Positions 21,887-32,624 of a stretch of DNA of 64,000 nucleotides are shown in pieces. Every line of letters starts with the position of its first letter. Position 1 is the stretch's first letter. Made by a program: the position numbers and the translations under genes. Source of the DNA: Eledone cirrhosa (Eukaryota; Mollusca; Cephalopoda; Octopoda; Eledonidae); assembly GCA_964016885.1 (NCBI GenBank), contig OZ024740.1, forward strand, positions 207,262,796-207,326,795. Reading direction: 5' to 3'. The notes beneath the pieces were generated by a model that was not told the origin of the DNA, made no database searches, and saw only the letters and a list, made by a program, of their open reading frames with translations.

Positions 21887-22365
21887 AGGCAGTGTTTAAA
21901 CATTAAATAAACTTCCAAATGCCAGCTACACGATAGATTAATATATAATCATTAAAAACATGGATAATACTTGAAATACACAAGAAACTAAAACAAAATC
22001 AAATATGAGGTGAAATAATAAATATAAAAATTAATTGGATATTTAATTCTTTAAAACATCGTTAAATATAGAAAACAACTGTGGATGGCCCATCCCTTAT
22101 TTGGGATCATCGGCAGACGTTACCACGGAGAGTGAGGAACATGGCTGTGAAATTTAATACAGGGGAGATTACTGCGGAGGAGAAAAGAAGCATTTATCTA
22201 TGTTTAAATGATGAGAAGTTAGAGATGTACATAAAATGGTGGTTGAGGTGGTAACATTAATGCTGCCTTTTCCTCTAACCATGTTATCCAGTAAAAAGTG
22301 ATGTACTAAATGTGATGTTTTATGTCAATGTCAGAGATATTGGCATAATGCCAAACACCCTTGAC
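21526..22365. other. No gene seen; G-run and TA/GA tracts
   Basis: It holds a 17-base G-run (about 21642-21658), a C-run (21758-21766) and a (TA)n-(GA)n compound tract at 21836-21886. A GGCAG|ACGTTACC site near 22116 looks like a splice acceptor, but I could not place a matching frame. Confidence 0.4.
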
Positions 22366-22652
22366 ATACACACATCTCTGCCAATCTTCATTGAGAGTAT
22401 TTTCTCAATGAATACATAACCAGGATGTTTGTCTGTGTCTATGTATATTAATTTATTCAGTTAAAGAATGGCTCATACAAGACTAGTCCTGTTTCTCTCT
22501 CTAAGAATTTGTTTATACACACATCTTTAACAATCTTCATTGACAATGTTTTTCAATAAATACATAATCAAGATATTTAGATGTATGTATATTAATTTAT
22601 TCAGTTAATGAGTGACTCATACAGGACTAGTCCTGTTACCATCTCTAAGAAT
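22366..22652 (+). repeat. Tandem pair of a 140-base unit
   Basis: Two diverged units lie side by side (22366-22508 and 22509-22652). Each runs from ACACATCT...CAATCTTCATTGA through GTATATTAATTTATTCAGTTAA to CAAGACTAGTCCTGTTTC-like. A third copy lies at 23928-24060. Confidence 0.75.
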
Positions 22653-22841
22653 AAGAGTGTGCATGCTTATATATATATATATTCATATATATAGTGTATG
22701 TGATTCAGTGAATTACTGGTGTTGGTACCAAAATGAGCACTCAATGCACAGGCAGAGTGTATATTTTAAGAAAAACGATGAAATTTCGTTTACATGTGTT
22801 TAACTTTTTATTGTTTATCAACCTATTAGTGCATTTTGCAG

Positions 22842-22973
22842 CAGATTGGCTCAAGGTCGCCCATAGAACAGTATATTTTTTGTTGGATCACCAGTCTGAA
22901 GACCATGATAACAGAGCTGGGTCCATAACTTCTGTGGGTGACTCTGAGCCAGTTCTCTACTCCTCTGCAAAAC
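22842..22973 (+). CDS. Candidate penultimate exon of an unidentified gene
   Basis: The exon is 132 bases, phase 1 at both ends. It is preceded by a pyrimidine-rich acceptor ending ATTTTGCAG and followed by the donor AAAC|GTGCGT. In the only long open phase it encodes DWLKVAHRTVYFLLDHQ, a central acidic part with SEDHDNRAGS, and SVGDSEPVLYSSAK. The other two phases contain stops. The next exon candidate (24283-24344) accepts the same phase and closes the reading. The composition is hydrophilic and serine/acid-rich after a short hydrophobic start, as in a cytoplasmic tail, but I do not recognise the protein. Support is splice-site consensus and phase only; no transcript was available. The alternative is a chance open frame in an intron. 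Confidence 0.5.
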
Positions 22974-23031
22974 GTGCGTAACAGGTTGATACAAAATAAA
23001 AGACTAAATACATGTGAATGAATTTCGTTTT

Positions 23032-23034
<3 letters not shown>

Positions 23035-23082
<48 letters not shown>
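23035..23082. repeat. (TA)n microsatellite
   Basis: About 23 TA units inside the proposed intron. Confidence 0.95.
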
Positions 23083-23083
<1 letters not shown>

Positions 23084-23096
23084 GCATGCACACTCT

Positions 23097-23328
23097 AATT
23101 CTTGTCTTCAAATTTTGAGGATAATCTTAGTTGGTTGACGTTTTTTCTGTTTGCCTTATTTATCAAGTGAGACCCTACTGTGTGTGTAAATATCGCCCTG
23201 TCCAACCCTTGCTAGAAGGGAAAGTGGATACACACACACACACAGTAGGGTCTCACTTGATAAATAAGGTGAGTGAAAAAAATGTCAACCAACTGAGATT
23301 ACCCTGAAAAATTGAAGACAAGAACTCC
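23097..23328. mobile_element. Foldback/MITE-like element M3
   Basis: Arms of about 90 bases: TTCTTGTCTTCAAATTTTGA, GTTGGTTGACG and TTTATCAAGTGAGACCCTAC on the left recur as complements on the right (23231-23328). The central loop is about 40 bases. It lies in the proposed intron, next to a (TA)n tract. Confidence 0.85.
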
Positions 23329-23628
23329 TTTTAGGTGAGTTCAAATCTAGAAAATAGCAAGCAAGGGGTGGAACTTGTACAGTATCATTTGATCCAAACT
23401 TCGGGGGAAGTTTTAGACAATGCAGTGGAGAGTGAATTGTTTTAATGTGAACTGGTTTAAAGCAATGGACATACAAGATATCAACAATGCATATTCACTC
23501 AGTAAGTTGGCAGGACTAAGATGGTCAATTTATAAATATAAATATATATATAAATATAAATATATATATATATATTGGAAAATGTGTGAAATCCTTGGTA
23601 CAGTTAGGTATATTTGAAAAAATAAAAC

Positions 23629-23763
23629 GAATGACTTCACTTGTAATTCTAAATAATTTAATTCTATAATATCACAATTTTACAATTTTGCTATGTGGAA
23701 GCAAAGTTGTAAAATTGTAATATCATAAAATTAAATTATTTAGAATTACAAGTGAAGTCATTC
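23629..23763. mobile_element. Foldback/MITE-like element M4
   Basis: GAATGACTTCACTTGTAATT and the following AT-rich arm are mirrored almost perfectly. Arms are about 60 bases with a loop of about 15 bases around GCTATGTGGAAGC. Confidence 0.85.
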
Positions 23764-23871
23764 TTTTCCTTTTTCATATATACATATACATTATTAGTAC
23801 AGATTAAAGCAAAAAAATTCTGCTTTCACCCTATTCTGGGATCTTCGGATTTTGGTCTTCGTAATTATTAT

Positions 23872-23914
<43 letters not shown>

Positions 23915-23927
23915 TAAATTTGTTTAT

Positions 23928-24060
23928 ACATACATCTTTAGAAATCTTCATTGACAATGCTTTTTCAATGAATACATAATCAAGATATTTAGATGTATGT
24001 ATATTAATTTATTCAGTTAATGAGTGACTCATACAGTACTAGTTCTGTTTCCATCAATAA
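23928..24060 (+). repeat. Third copy of the 140-base unit
   Basis: It carries the same blocks as 22366-22652: CATACATCTTTAGAAATCTT, AATACATAATCAAGATATTT and GTACTAGTTCTGTTTCC. Confidence 0.75.

Positions 24061-24061
<1 letters not shown>

Positions 24062-24117
<56 letters not shown>
24062..24117. repeat. (TA)n microsatellite
   Basis: About 27 uninterrupted TA units. Confidence 0.95.
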
Positions 24118-24127
<10 letters not shown>

Positions 24128-24282
24128 TATCTATATGTATGAGGGGAGCATTCTGCATGGTGAGTGTGTGGGGTTAGTGTATCACTTGTCTCACTGGTGT
24201 GAAGTGTAGGGGATGAGAGAAAGAAAGAAAAGGCCTTCTAATTAAAAAGATCTAATGCTAATCTGGTTTGTGCTTCTTGCAG

Positions 24283-24344
24283 GCACTGACCTTACAACGA
24301 CGGATTACAATGAAACATTCGTCCAACCAATCAGCATGAGGTGA
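24283..24344 (+). CDS. Candidate terminal exon of the same unidentified gene
   Basis: A strong acceptor with a pyrimidine tract (GTGCTTCTTGCAG) ends at 24282. Joined to the donor at 22973 in phase 1, the reading continues with TDLTTTDYNETFVQPISMR and stops at TGA 24342-24344. The implied intron is 1,309 bases and contains two foldback elements and long TA tracts. The phases agreeing on both sides is the main argument that the two exons are real. The protein end carries no motif I can name. Upstream exons were not located. Confidence 0.45.
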
Positions 24345-24496
24345 AACCAACTTTGTAGATAACCGATCACGTGTAGCTTGGGTAATATTCGAATCAGAGT
24401 TGTTCAGGTAGGCACTACATCGCCTTCTACACAGAATTTGCTACATCAGAGGAGAAGAGAAGATTTTTTTTTGAAAGAAGCTGTTGTTTAAAAATA

Positions 24497-24550
24497 ACAT
24501 ATGTTATGCCAGTATGGAAAGCGGATGTAAAATGATGATGATGATAAATA
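24497..24550 (+). repeat. SINE tail, family C type
   Basis: TATGCCAGTATGGAAAGCGG followed by ATGTAAAATGATGATGATGA is the characteristic end of the cephalopod-type SINE. The rest is absent or unrecognisable. Confidence 0.55.
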
Positions 24551-24739
24551 AACATGGTTTAAGGCAATCTTCCCTCCTAAAACAGAAGTTAGACTTGTGG
24601 GACCAATGATAGGTTTCATTGTCAATATGGGGGTTGATGGAATGTTTTGTAGCCAAATGCCTTTCTTGGTGCCAACCTTTTTAGTTGCCTCATATGTCAC
24701 ACAGGGATACCTATTCAAAACCGGAGACACACAGGATAC

Positions 24740-24825
<86 letters not shown>

Positions 24826-24912
24826 AATTAAAAGGTTATTTGTCTCGAATACTTAGTACTTAGATATCTCAGTGAATGAATAAAATATACAGATAAGATA
24901 TTACTCAGAGAA
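24551..24912. other. Unclassified sequence and long (AT)n
   Basis: At 24551-24735 there is a possible mobile-element remnant, open on both strands, which I could not identify. At 24749-24820 there is an (AT)n tract of about 35 units. Confidence 0.4.
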
Positions 24913-25056
24913 GCAATTTTACATATCAAACTAATGCCACAAACACTCTATTTCTCTATTTAGGGGAGTACAAGTCTCACTCATATGAGTGAGACTTTCT
25001 TATTTTAGTCTGCTGACTAACTAGAGTTTTTTTGCATTAGGTTAATATGTAAAATA
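24913..25056. mobile_element. Foldback/MITE-like element M5
   Basis: Outer arms are TTTTACATATCAAACTAATG and the complement of CATTAGGTTAATATGTAAAA. The centre is the perfect 24-base palindrome AGTCTCACTCAT/ATGAGTGAGACT (24973-24996). Confidence 0.75.
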
Positions 25057-25106
25057 CATACATGCACACACACATACACACACACACACACACACATATA
25101 AGCTTA

Positions 25107-25655
25107 AGAAAATTAACAAAGAAAAATCAAGACAACAAACGGAAACAAAGCAAAATGAAAAACAATTTTTTAAGGAGAAACCTTGAAATATTATTTAAAA
25201 AAAAAAAATACAAATGAAGAACAGATAACTCCATGGTTATCGGCTGTTGAGGTGGACTTAGGCAGTTTCGACCCCTACCAATGGTACTGCTGGTCCATCT
25301 GACATAAGCCAAACACTGTCCAAAGGAGTAAGAGACGAAAGACAAACATTATTTTATAGCTGTTAAGTTACACCCTCCCAACAATTTTGTGTGACATTAG
25401 GGAAAATGTCTGGTACCTCATAGAGCATGTGACGCATGAGTGAAACAAGGAAAAAAAGAAAGAAAGAAAGCAAAAAGAAGAAATGTTAAAAAAATGTAAT
25501 AAATGTAATAAAAAATGCAATAAATGGGGGAGAAGAGGTAAACATGTTCATTACATTAACTTAGGAAAATTAACAAAGAAAGGACAAGACAGCGAATAGA
25601 AACAAAACAGAATGAAAAACAATTTTTTAAGGGGAAAACTTAAAATATATTATTT
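25107..25655 (+). repeat. Partial direct duplication around a LINE insertion
   Basis: AAAATTAACAAAGAAA...CAAGACA...GAAAAACAATTTTTTAAGG occurs at 25107-25175 and again at 25566-25633. The second copy is followed at once by the CR1-like 3' end. The intervening part contains (AAAG)n-like and AATAAATG-type simple sequence. Confidence 0.55.
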
Positions 25656-26073
25656 GGCAACTGACTTGGTGAACACCCACAAAATTATTAACCATCTTGC
25701 CAACAACAACCCTGAGCACCTTTTTGATATCCATGTGGATATCTTTTTGATACACACGAGGGCATGCCTACAATGTCAGAAAACAGCACAACTCCCATGA
25801 CTTTCGGAAACATTTGTTTACGCTCAGAGTTGGTGAAGCATGGAACAAGCTACCTATATCAGTTGTTAGCTGCCAAGACACTGCATCCTTTAAAACCTCC
25901 ATGCTTCTTGAAATTCGCCAACACTACCCCTGATATCCCTCCTCCATACACACGCACACATGTATTTCATGACTCATACACTGTTCACTTCCCTGACATT
26001 TGTACATTATTCTATGTACTATACATGCACATTTGATGAGTTGTAGTGCACCTGAGCCCTGTACACAATAATT

Positions 26074-26110
<37 letters not shown>

Positions 26111-26118
26111 CATCATAT
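25656..26118 (+). pseudogene. CR1/L2-like LINE 3' end, second copy
   Basis: It begins abruptly inside the C-terminal coding part at ATDLVNTHKIINHLANNN and continues to the ATT-repeat tail (26079-26118). It is very similar to 3210-3633 but has a short duplication (GATATCCATGTGGATATC, about 25724) and frameshifts near 25750 and 25925. The extreme 5' truncation and perfect simple-repeat tail are typical of recent insertion by this LINE group. Confidence 0.85.
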
Positions 26119-26524
26119 TTATATATATACAAATTACATGCATATATATTGTTTTCTTTATTAACCTTGAGGGTTGACATAAAGTATAATATTAAGGACA
26201 CATGCATATATATTAATCATAAAATTGTAGAGTCATATTTTTTTAATAATATATATACACATACACAAAAATTTCACTGTGGAAGTTATTAGTGAGGATT
26301 AAAGTTCTATTAGATAGATTTAAGTTAGACTTGTTTTCTAGACATTTTCTGCTATATCTTTACAGGATGTTCTAAGTTCCAAGTACAATCCATTAATCAA
26401 ATGGTAAAATTATGTACAAAAGACTTATCAAGTGTGTGTGTTGATGTTCTTTCTCTTTTACTCACTGCTTCCGTCTCTTGCTCTCCTCATTTCTCACTAT
26501 TATATACCAATGGGAACTCTCATT
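26119..26524. other. No gene seen
   Basis: AT-rich, with no coding or repeat pattern that I can name. TATTATATACCAATGGGAAC near 26499 resembles the target duplication of the next SINE. Confidence 0.4.
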
Positions 26525-26537
26525 ATTATATACCAAT

Positions 26538-26663
26538 TTGAACTCCATTCTGAGTTCAAATCCCGCTGAGGTTAACTTTGCCTTTCATCCTTACGGAGTC
26601 GATAAAATAAAGTACCAGTAATACACTGGAATAATTGCTGGCCTTGTGCCAAAAGTAGAAACA
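26538..26663 (+). repeat. SINE family A, 5'-truncated, with target-site duplication
   Basis: It begins at the B-box region (GAGTTCAAATCCCGCTGAGG) and runs to the AGTAGAAACA tail. ATTATATACCAAT directly repeats at 26525-26537 and 26664-26676 and bounds the insertion. Confidence 0.85.
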
Positions 26664-26684
26664 ATTATATACCAATGGGAGCCC

Positions 26685-26870
26685 ATGCCCTGCAGTCCCA
26701 GCAGACAGAATAGAGAAGGTGTTTCCCCGGAGGATAGTGAGGGAGACGCATTGGAAGAGCCATTCCAGCTTGCGAGGCTCACACCTATGGCTAGCCGACT
26801 CTGTGCCAATGATGGTGAGTAGGGAGGTGGTCCTAGGGCCACAGACTCCAGAAGTCTCCACTCTAAGTTA
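26685..26870. mobile_element. Relic of foldback family M6
   Basis: CAGTCCCAGCAGACAGAAT, then AGAAGGTGTTTCCCCGGAGG, matches the right arm of the element at 43284-43447. The second half (GCCGACTCTGTGCCAATG...) has lost the inverted symmetry. Confidence 0.5.
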
Positions 26871-27428
26871 AGAGAGATTTAACTATTATCAGCAGGTTCA
26901 AGTGACTACATAGAAACTCTTTCAAAACAAAATATAAGAATTGATCACCTCCACCACCATCATCATCATCATCCAAATCAAATCAACAAAGGCACCTCTA
27001 TGCAGTCACCCACTCTGCTAGAAACAACAGTTGAATTTCCTTCAAATTGCACTCAACTCTCTTAAACAAGGTTACCTTAGATAATGTGTTTTTCCTAGAT
27101 AATCTTTAAAAAATGGGATGGTCATATCTGGAATGACAATAATCCTAAGTTTATTCAATCAGGGTTGAATTGCAGCTAAACAGTAGCATCATACTTTAAC
27201 CAGTACCAATACTGAACACTGACCAAGTCCATAACCACCACCACCACCACTAGCCCTACCATCACCACAACCACCGCTACCAGCCCCACCACCACTACCA
27301 TCACCACCATACCATTTAATCACTATCAATGATTAAAATAATAATTACTCTCAACAAACAAGTCCACTCCCTCCCCCCTTCCACACAACTTAGAACAATC
27401 TTCTTCAGGTATTGATTTTGAATTACCT
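26871..27428. other. No gene; CCA-rich patches
   Basis: It contains ACCACC/CATCAT patches at 26949-26972 and 27227-27312. The piece at 27015-27068 (CTGCTAGAAACAACAG...) resembles a dispersed repeat also seen near 36735 and 52470. Confidence 0.45.
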
Positions 27429-28400
27429 TTGGTGGTGATGGTGGAGGTTGTGGTGGTGGTGATGGAGGTTGTAGTAGTGGAGGTTGTATAGTGGTGGTGG
27501 TAGTGGTGGAGGTTGTGGTGATGGTGGTGGTGATGGAGGTTGTAGTAGTGGAGGTTGTATAGTGGTAATGGTAATGGTGGAGGTTGTGGTGATGGAGGTT
27601 GTAGTAGTGGAGGTTGTGGTGATGGAGGTTGTAGTAGTGGAGGTTGTATAGTGGTAATGGTAATGGTGGAGGTTGTGGTGATGGAGGTTGTAGTAGTGGA
27701 GGTTGTATAGTGGTGGTGGTAATGGTGGTGGTGATGGAGGTTGTGGTGATGGTGGTGGTGATGGAGGTTGTAGTAGTGGAGGTTGTATAGTGGTAATGGT
27801 AATGGTGGAGGTTGTGGTGATGGAGGTCGTAGTAGTGGAGGTTGTATAGTGGTGGTGGTAGTGGTGGAGGTTGTGGTGATGGTGGTGGTGATGGAGGTTG
27901 TAGTAGTGGAGGTTGTATAGTGGTGGTGGTAGTGGTGGAGGTTGTGGTGATGGTGGTGGTGATGGAGGTTGTAGTAGTGGAGGTTGTATAGTGGTGGTGG
28001 TAATGGTGGAGGTTGTGGTGATGGAGGTTGTAGTAGTGGAGGTTGTATAGTGGTAATGGTAATGGTGGAGGTTGTGGTGATGGAGGTTGTAGTAGTGGAG
28101 GTTGTATAGTGGTGGTGGTAATGGTGGAGGTTGTGGTGATGGTGGTGGTGATGGAGGTTGTAGTAGTGGAGGTTGTATAGTGGTGGTGGTAATGGTGATG
28201 GTGGTGGTGATGGAGGTTGTAGTAGTGGAGGTTGTATAGTGGTGGTTGTAATGGTGGAGGTTGTGGTGATGGTGGTGGTGATGGAGGTTGTAGTAGAGGA
28301 GGTTGTATAGTGGTGGTGGTTGTAGTAGTTGAGGTTGTGTAGTGGTGATGGTGGACGCTGTGGAGTGGTGGTGGTGGTGGTTGTGGTGGTGGTATGGTGG
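27429..28400 (+). repeat. GGT-derived minisatellite, about 1 kb
   Basis: An array of two alternating modules, GGAGGTTGTAGTAGTGGAGG followed by TTGTATAGTGGTGGTGGTAA, and TGGTGGAGGTTGTGGTGATGG. It gives a 365-residue open frame on the minus strand made of His/Thr/Pro repeats, which I regard as an artefact of the array. Confidence 0.95.
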
Positions 28401-28467
28401 TTGTGTGTATGTGTTCACATGCATGTAGTGTGTGTATGAATGTCTGTTACAATTTGTTATAGATAGG

Positions 28468-28468
<1 letters not shown>

Positions 28469-28508
<40 letters not shown>
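28469..28508 (+). repeat. (GA)n microsatellite
   Basis: About 19 AG units between the two large arrays. Confidence 0.95.
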
Positions 28509-28512
<4 letters not shown>

Positions 28513-28599
28513 GGGGACAATGAGAGGAATCACAAGACCTCACAAATATATATTAAGTTTATTGGAGAAGGAATGGTAGAGTGAAGGAGGGAGAGGGGC

Positions 28600-31500
28600 G
28601 AAAGACTCACCAGACCATACCAGAGGGGGAGGGAGAGGGGGAGAAGACTCACCAGACCATACCAGTGGGGGGGGGGGAGAAGACTCACCAGACCATACCA
28701 GTGGGGGAGGGATAGGTGAGAAGACTCACCATACCATACCAGTGGGGAAGGGAGAGGGGGAGAAGACTCACCAGACCATACCAGTGGGGTAGGGAGAGGG
28801 GGGAGAAGACTTATCAGACCATACCAGTGAGGGGGGGGGAGGAGAGAAGACTCACCAGACCATACCAGTGGGGAAGGGAGAGGGGGGAGAAGACTCACCA
28901 GACCATACCAGTGGGGGAGGGAGAGGGGGAGAAGACTTATCAGACCATACCAGTGAGGGGGGGGAGGAGAGAAGACTCACCAGACCATACCAGTGGGGGA
29001 GGGAGAGGGGGGAGAAGACTTATCAGACCATACCAGTGAGGGAGGGGGGAGAGAAGACTCACCAGACCATACCAGTGTGGGAGGGGGAGGAGAGAAGACT
29101 CACCAGACCATACCAGTGTGGGAGAAGACTCACCAGACCATACCAGTGGGGGAGGGAGAGGGGGGAGAAGACTCACCAGACCATACCAGAGGGGGAGGGA
29201 GAGGGGGGAGAAGACTCACCAGACCATACCAGTGGGGGGGGGGAGAAGACTCACCAGACCATACCAGTGGGGGAGGGATAGGGGAGAAGACTCACCATAC
29301 CATACCAGTGGGGAAGGGAGAGGGGGAGAAGACTCACCAGACCATACCAGTGGGGAAGGGAGAGGGGGGAGAAGACTCACCAGACCATACCAGTGGGGGA
29401 GGGAGAGGGGGGAGAAGACTTATCAGACCATACCAGTGAGGGGGGGGGGGGAGAAGACTCACCAGACCATACCAGTGAGGGGGGAGGAGAGAAGACTCAC
29501 CAGACCATACCAGTGGGGGGGGGGGGGGGGGAGAAGACTCATCAGACCATACCAGTGTGGGAGGGGGGGAGAAGACTCACCAGACCATACCAGTGGGGTA
29601 GGGAGAGAGGGGGGGAGAAGACTCACCAGACCATACCAGTGTGGGAGGGGGGAGAGAAGACTCACCAGACCATACCAGTGGGGGAGGGAGAGGGGGGAGA
29701 AGACTTATCAGACCATACCAGTGTGGGAGGGGGGGAGAAGACTCACCAGACCATACCAGTGGGGTAGGGAGAGGGGGGAGAAGACTCACCAGACCATACC
29801 AGTGAGGGGGGGGGACTCACCAGACCATACCAGTGGGGGAGGGAGAGGGGGTAGAAGACTCACCAGACCATACCAGTGTGGGAGAGGGGGAGAAGACTCA
29901 CCAGACCATACCAGTGTGGGAGAGGGGGAGAAGACTCACCAGACCATACCAGTGAGGGGGGGGAGAGAAGACTCACCAGACCATACCAGTGGGGGAGGGA
30001 GAGGAGGGAGAAGACTTATCAGACCATACCAGTGTGGGAGGGGGGGAGAAGACTCACCAGACCATACCAGTGGGGGAAGGAGAGGGGGGAGAAGACTTAT
30101 CAGACCATACCAGTGAGGGGGGGAGAGAAGACTCACCAGACCATACCAGTGGGGGATGGAGAGGGGGGAGAAGACTTATCAGACCATACCAGTGAGGGGG
30201 GGGGGGGGGAGAAGACTCACCAGACCATACCAGTGGGGGAGGGAGAAGGGGGAGAAGACTTATCAGACCATACCAGTGTGGGAGGGGGGGAGAAGACTCA
30301 CCAGACCATACCAGTGGGGGAGGGGGAGGGGGGGGGAGAAGACTCACCAGACCATACCAGTGGGGGAGGGAGAGGGGGGAGAAGACTTATCAAACCATAC
30401 CAGTGAGGGGGGGGGGAGAAGACTCACCAGACCATACCAGTGGGGGAGGGAGAGGGGGGAGAAGACTTATCAAACCATACCAGTGAGGGGGGGGTGGAGA
30501 AGACTCACCAGACCATACCAGTGGGGGAGGGAGAGGGGGGAGAAGACTTATCAGACCATACCAGTGAGGGGGGGGAAAGACTCACCAGACCATACCAGTG
30601 GGGGAGGGAGAGGGGGGAGAAGACTTATCAAACCATACCAGTGAGGGGGGGGGAGAAGACTCACCAGACCATACCAGTGGGGGAGGGAGAGGGGGGAGAA
30701 GACTTATCAGACCATACCAGTGAGGGGGTGGAGAAGACTCACCAGACCATACCAGTGGGGGAGGGAGAGGGGGGAGAAGACTTATCAGACCATACCAGTG
30801 AGGGGGGGGGAAAGACTCACCAGACCATACCAGTGGGGGAGGGAGAGGGGGGAGAAGACTTATCAGACCATACCAGTGAGGGGGGGGGAGAAGACTCACC
30901 AGACCATACCAGTGGGGGAGGGAGAGGGGGGAGAAGACTTATCAGACCATACCAGTGAGGGGGGGGGGAGAAGACTCACCAGACCATACCAGTGGGGTAG
31001 GGAGAGAGGGGAGAAGACTTATCAGACCATACCAGTGAGGGGGGGGGAGAAGACTCACCAGACCATACCAGTGGGGGAGGGAGAGGGGGGGAGAAGACTC
31101 ACCAGACCATACCAGTGGGGGAGGGAGAGGGGGGAGAAGACTTATCAGACCATACCAGTGAGGGGGGGGGGGGGACTCACCAGACCATACCAGTGGGGGA
31201 GGGAGAGGGGGGAGAAGACTCACCAGACCATACCAGTGAGGGGGGGGGGGGCTCACCAGACCATACCAGTGGGGGAGGGAGAGGGGGGAGAAGACTTATC
31301 AGACCATACCAGTGAGGGGGGGGAGAAGACTCACCAGACCATACCAGTGGGGGAGGGAGAGGGGGGAGAAGACTCACCAGACCATACCAGTGAGGGGGGG
31401 GGGGAGAAGACTCACCAGACCATACCAGTGGGGGAGGGAGAGGGGGGAGAAGACTCACCAGACCATACCAGTACGGGGGGGGGAGAAGACTCACCAGACC

Positions 31501-32115
31501 ATACCAGTGGGGGAGGGAGAGGGGGGGGAGAAGACTCACCAGACCATACCAGTGAGGGGGGGGAGAAGACTCACCAGACCATACCAGTGTGGGAGGAGGG
31601 GGGGAGAAGACTCACCATACCATACCAGTGTGGGAGGGGGGAGAAGACTCACCAGACCATACCAGTGTGGGAGGGGGGGAGAAGACTCACCAGACCATAC
31701 CAGTGGGGGAGGGAGAGGGGGGAGAAGACTTATCAGACCATACCAGTGAGGGGGGGAGAGAAGACCCACCAGACCATACCAGTGGGGGAGGGAGAGGGGG
31801 GAGAAGACTTATCAGACCATACCAGTGAGGGGGGGGGGAGAAGACTCACCAGACCATACCAGTGAGGGGGGGGGAGGAGAGAAGACTTATCAGACCATAC
31901 CAGTGAGGGGAGGGGGGAGGAGAGAAGACTCACCAGACCATACCAGTGTGGGAGGGGGGGAGAAGACTCACCAGACCATACCAGTGTGGGAGGGGGGGGA
32001 GAAGACTCACCAGACCATACCAGTGTGGGAGGGGGGGAGAAGACTCACCAGACCATACCAGTGAGAGGGGGGGGAGGAGAAGACTCACCAGACCATACCA
32101 GTGAGGGAGGGAGAA
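28600..32115 (+). repeat. G-rich minisatellite, 3.5 kb, two interleaved unit types
   Basis: About 85 units share the core CACCAGACCATACCAGTG. Type A reads GACTCACCAGACCATACCAG and then GGGGGAGGGAGAGGGGGG. Type B has GACTTATCAGACCATACCAG and then TGAGGGGGGGG. In the middle (about 29980-31150) A and B alternate as a dimer of about 79 bases. Toward both ends the order is irregular, with extra variants (GTGTGGGAGG). Unit lengths differ mainly through the length of the G-runs. All three frames stay open over long distances because the unit lacks stops, giving long low-complexity open frames on both strands that are not genes. Confidence 0.97.
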
Positions 32116-32208
32116 AGAAGGGGTTCACCAGATCATAACCCAACTCAATCAAGTCTACCAATCTACCACTCTAATAACAATGGGTTAAGAAGGGTGTATT
32201 AATAAGGA

Positions 32209-32411
32209 TTTTTGACTTAGACACAAGGCCAACAATTTTAGGGTGCGGGGAGTCGATTAAATCGACCCTAGTATGTTAGTGGTGCTTTATTTTATCGACC
32301 CCATAAAGCAAAGCTAACCTCGGCGGGATTTGAACTCAGATCATAAAGGGCCATAACTCTATGCTGCAAAGCATATACGACGCTCTGCCGATAATGCCAA
32401 TCTGCTGCCCT
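32209..32411 (-). repeat. SINE family A, stacked copy 1
   Basis: Full-length but diverged, with a variant tail (GACTTAGACACAAGGCC). It is followed on the plus strand by a TAATAA spacer and another copy. Confidence 0.85.
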
Positions 32412-32624
32412 AATAATAATTGTTTCTACTTTTGGCACAAGGCCAGCAATTACCCAGTGCATTACTGGTACTTTATTTTATCGACCCCATAAGGATGAAA
32501 GGCAAAGTTAACATCAGCGGGATTTGAACTCAGAATGGCAAGGGCCGTAACTCTATGCATCAAAGCATGGCATCCGACCCTCTACCAATACTGCCAATCC
32601 ACTGCCCTAATAATAATAATAATA
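32412..32624 (-). repeat. SINE family A, stacked copy 2
   Basis: Full-length, with the standard ACTTTTGGCACAAGGCC tail end and a head with CCAATACTGCCAATCCACTG. Its TAA-repeat border joins the next copy. Confidence 0.9.

Noticed and set aside
27423..28520. 365-residue minus-strand frame rich in His, Thr and Pro
   Set aside because: It reads straight through the GGT-derived array and a (GA)n tract. The composition is dictated by the repeat.
28716..32064. Long open frames of 100-381 residues on both strands
   Set aside because: All are translations of the G-rich minisatellite (EKTHQTIPVGEGEGG-type repeats), open in several frames at once. There is no codon bias, start context or non-repeat part.
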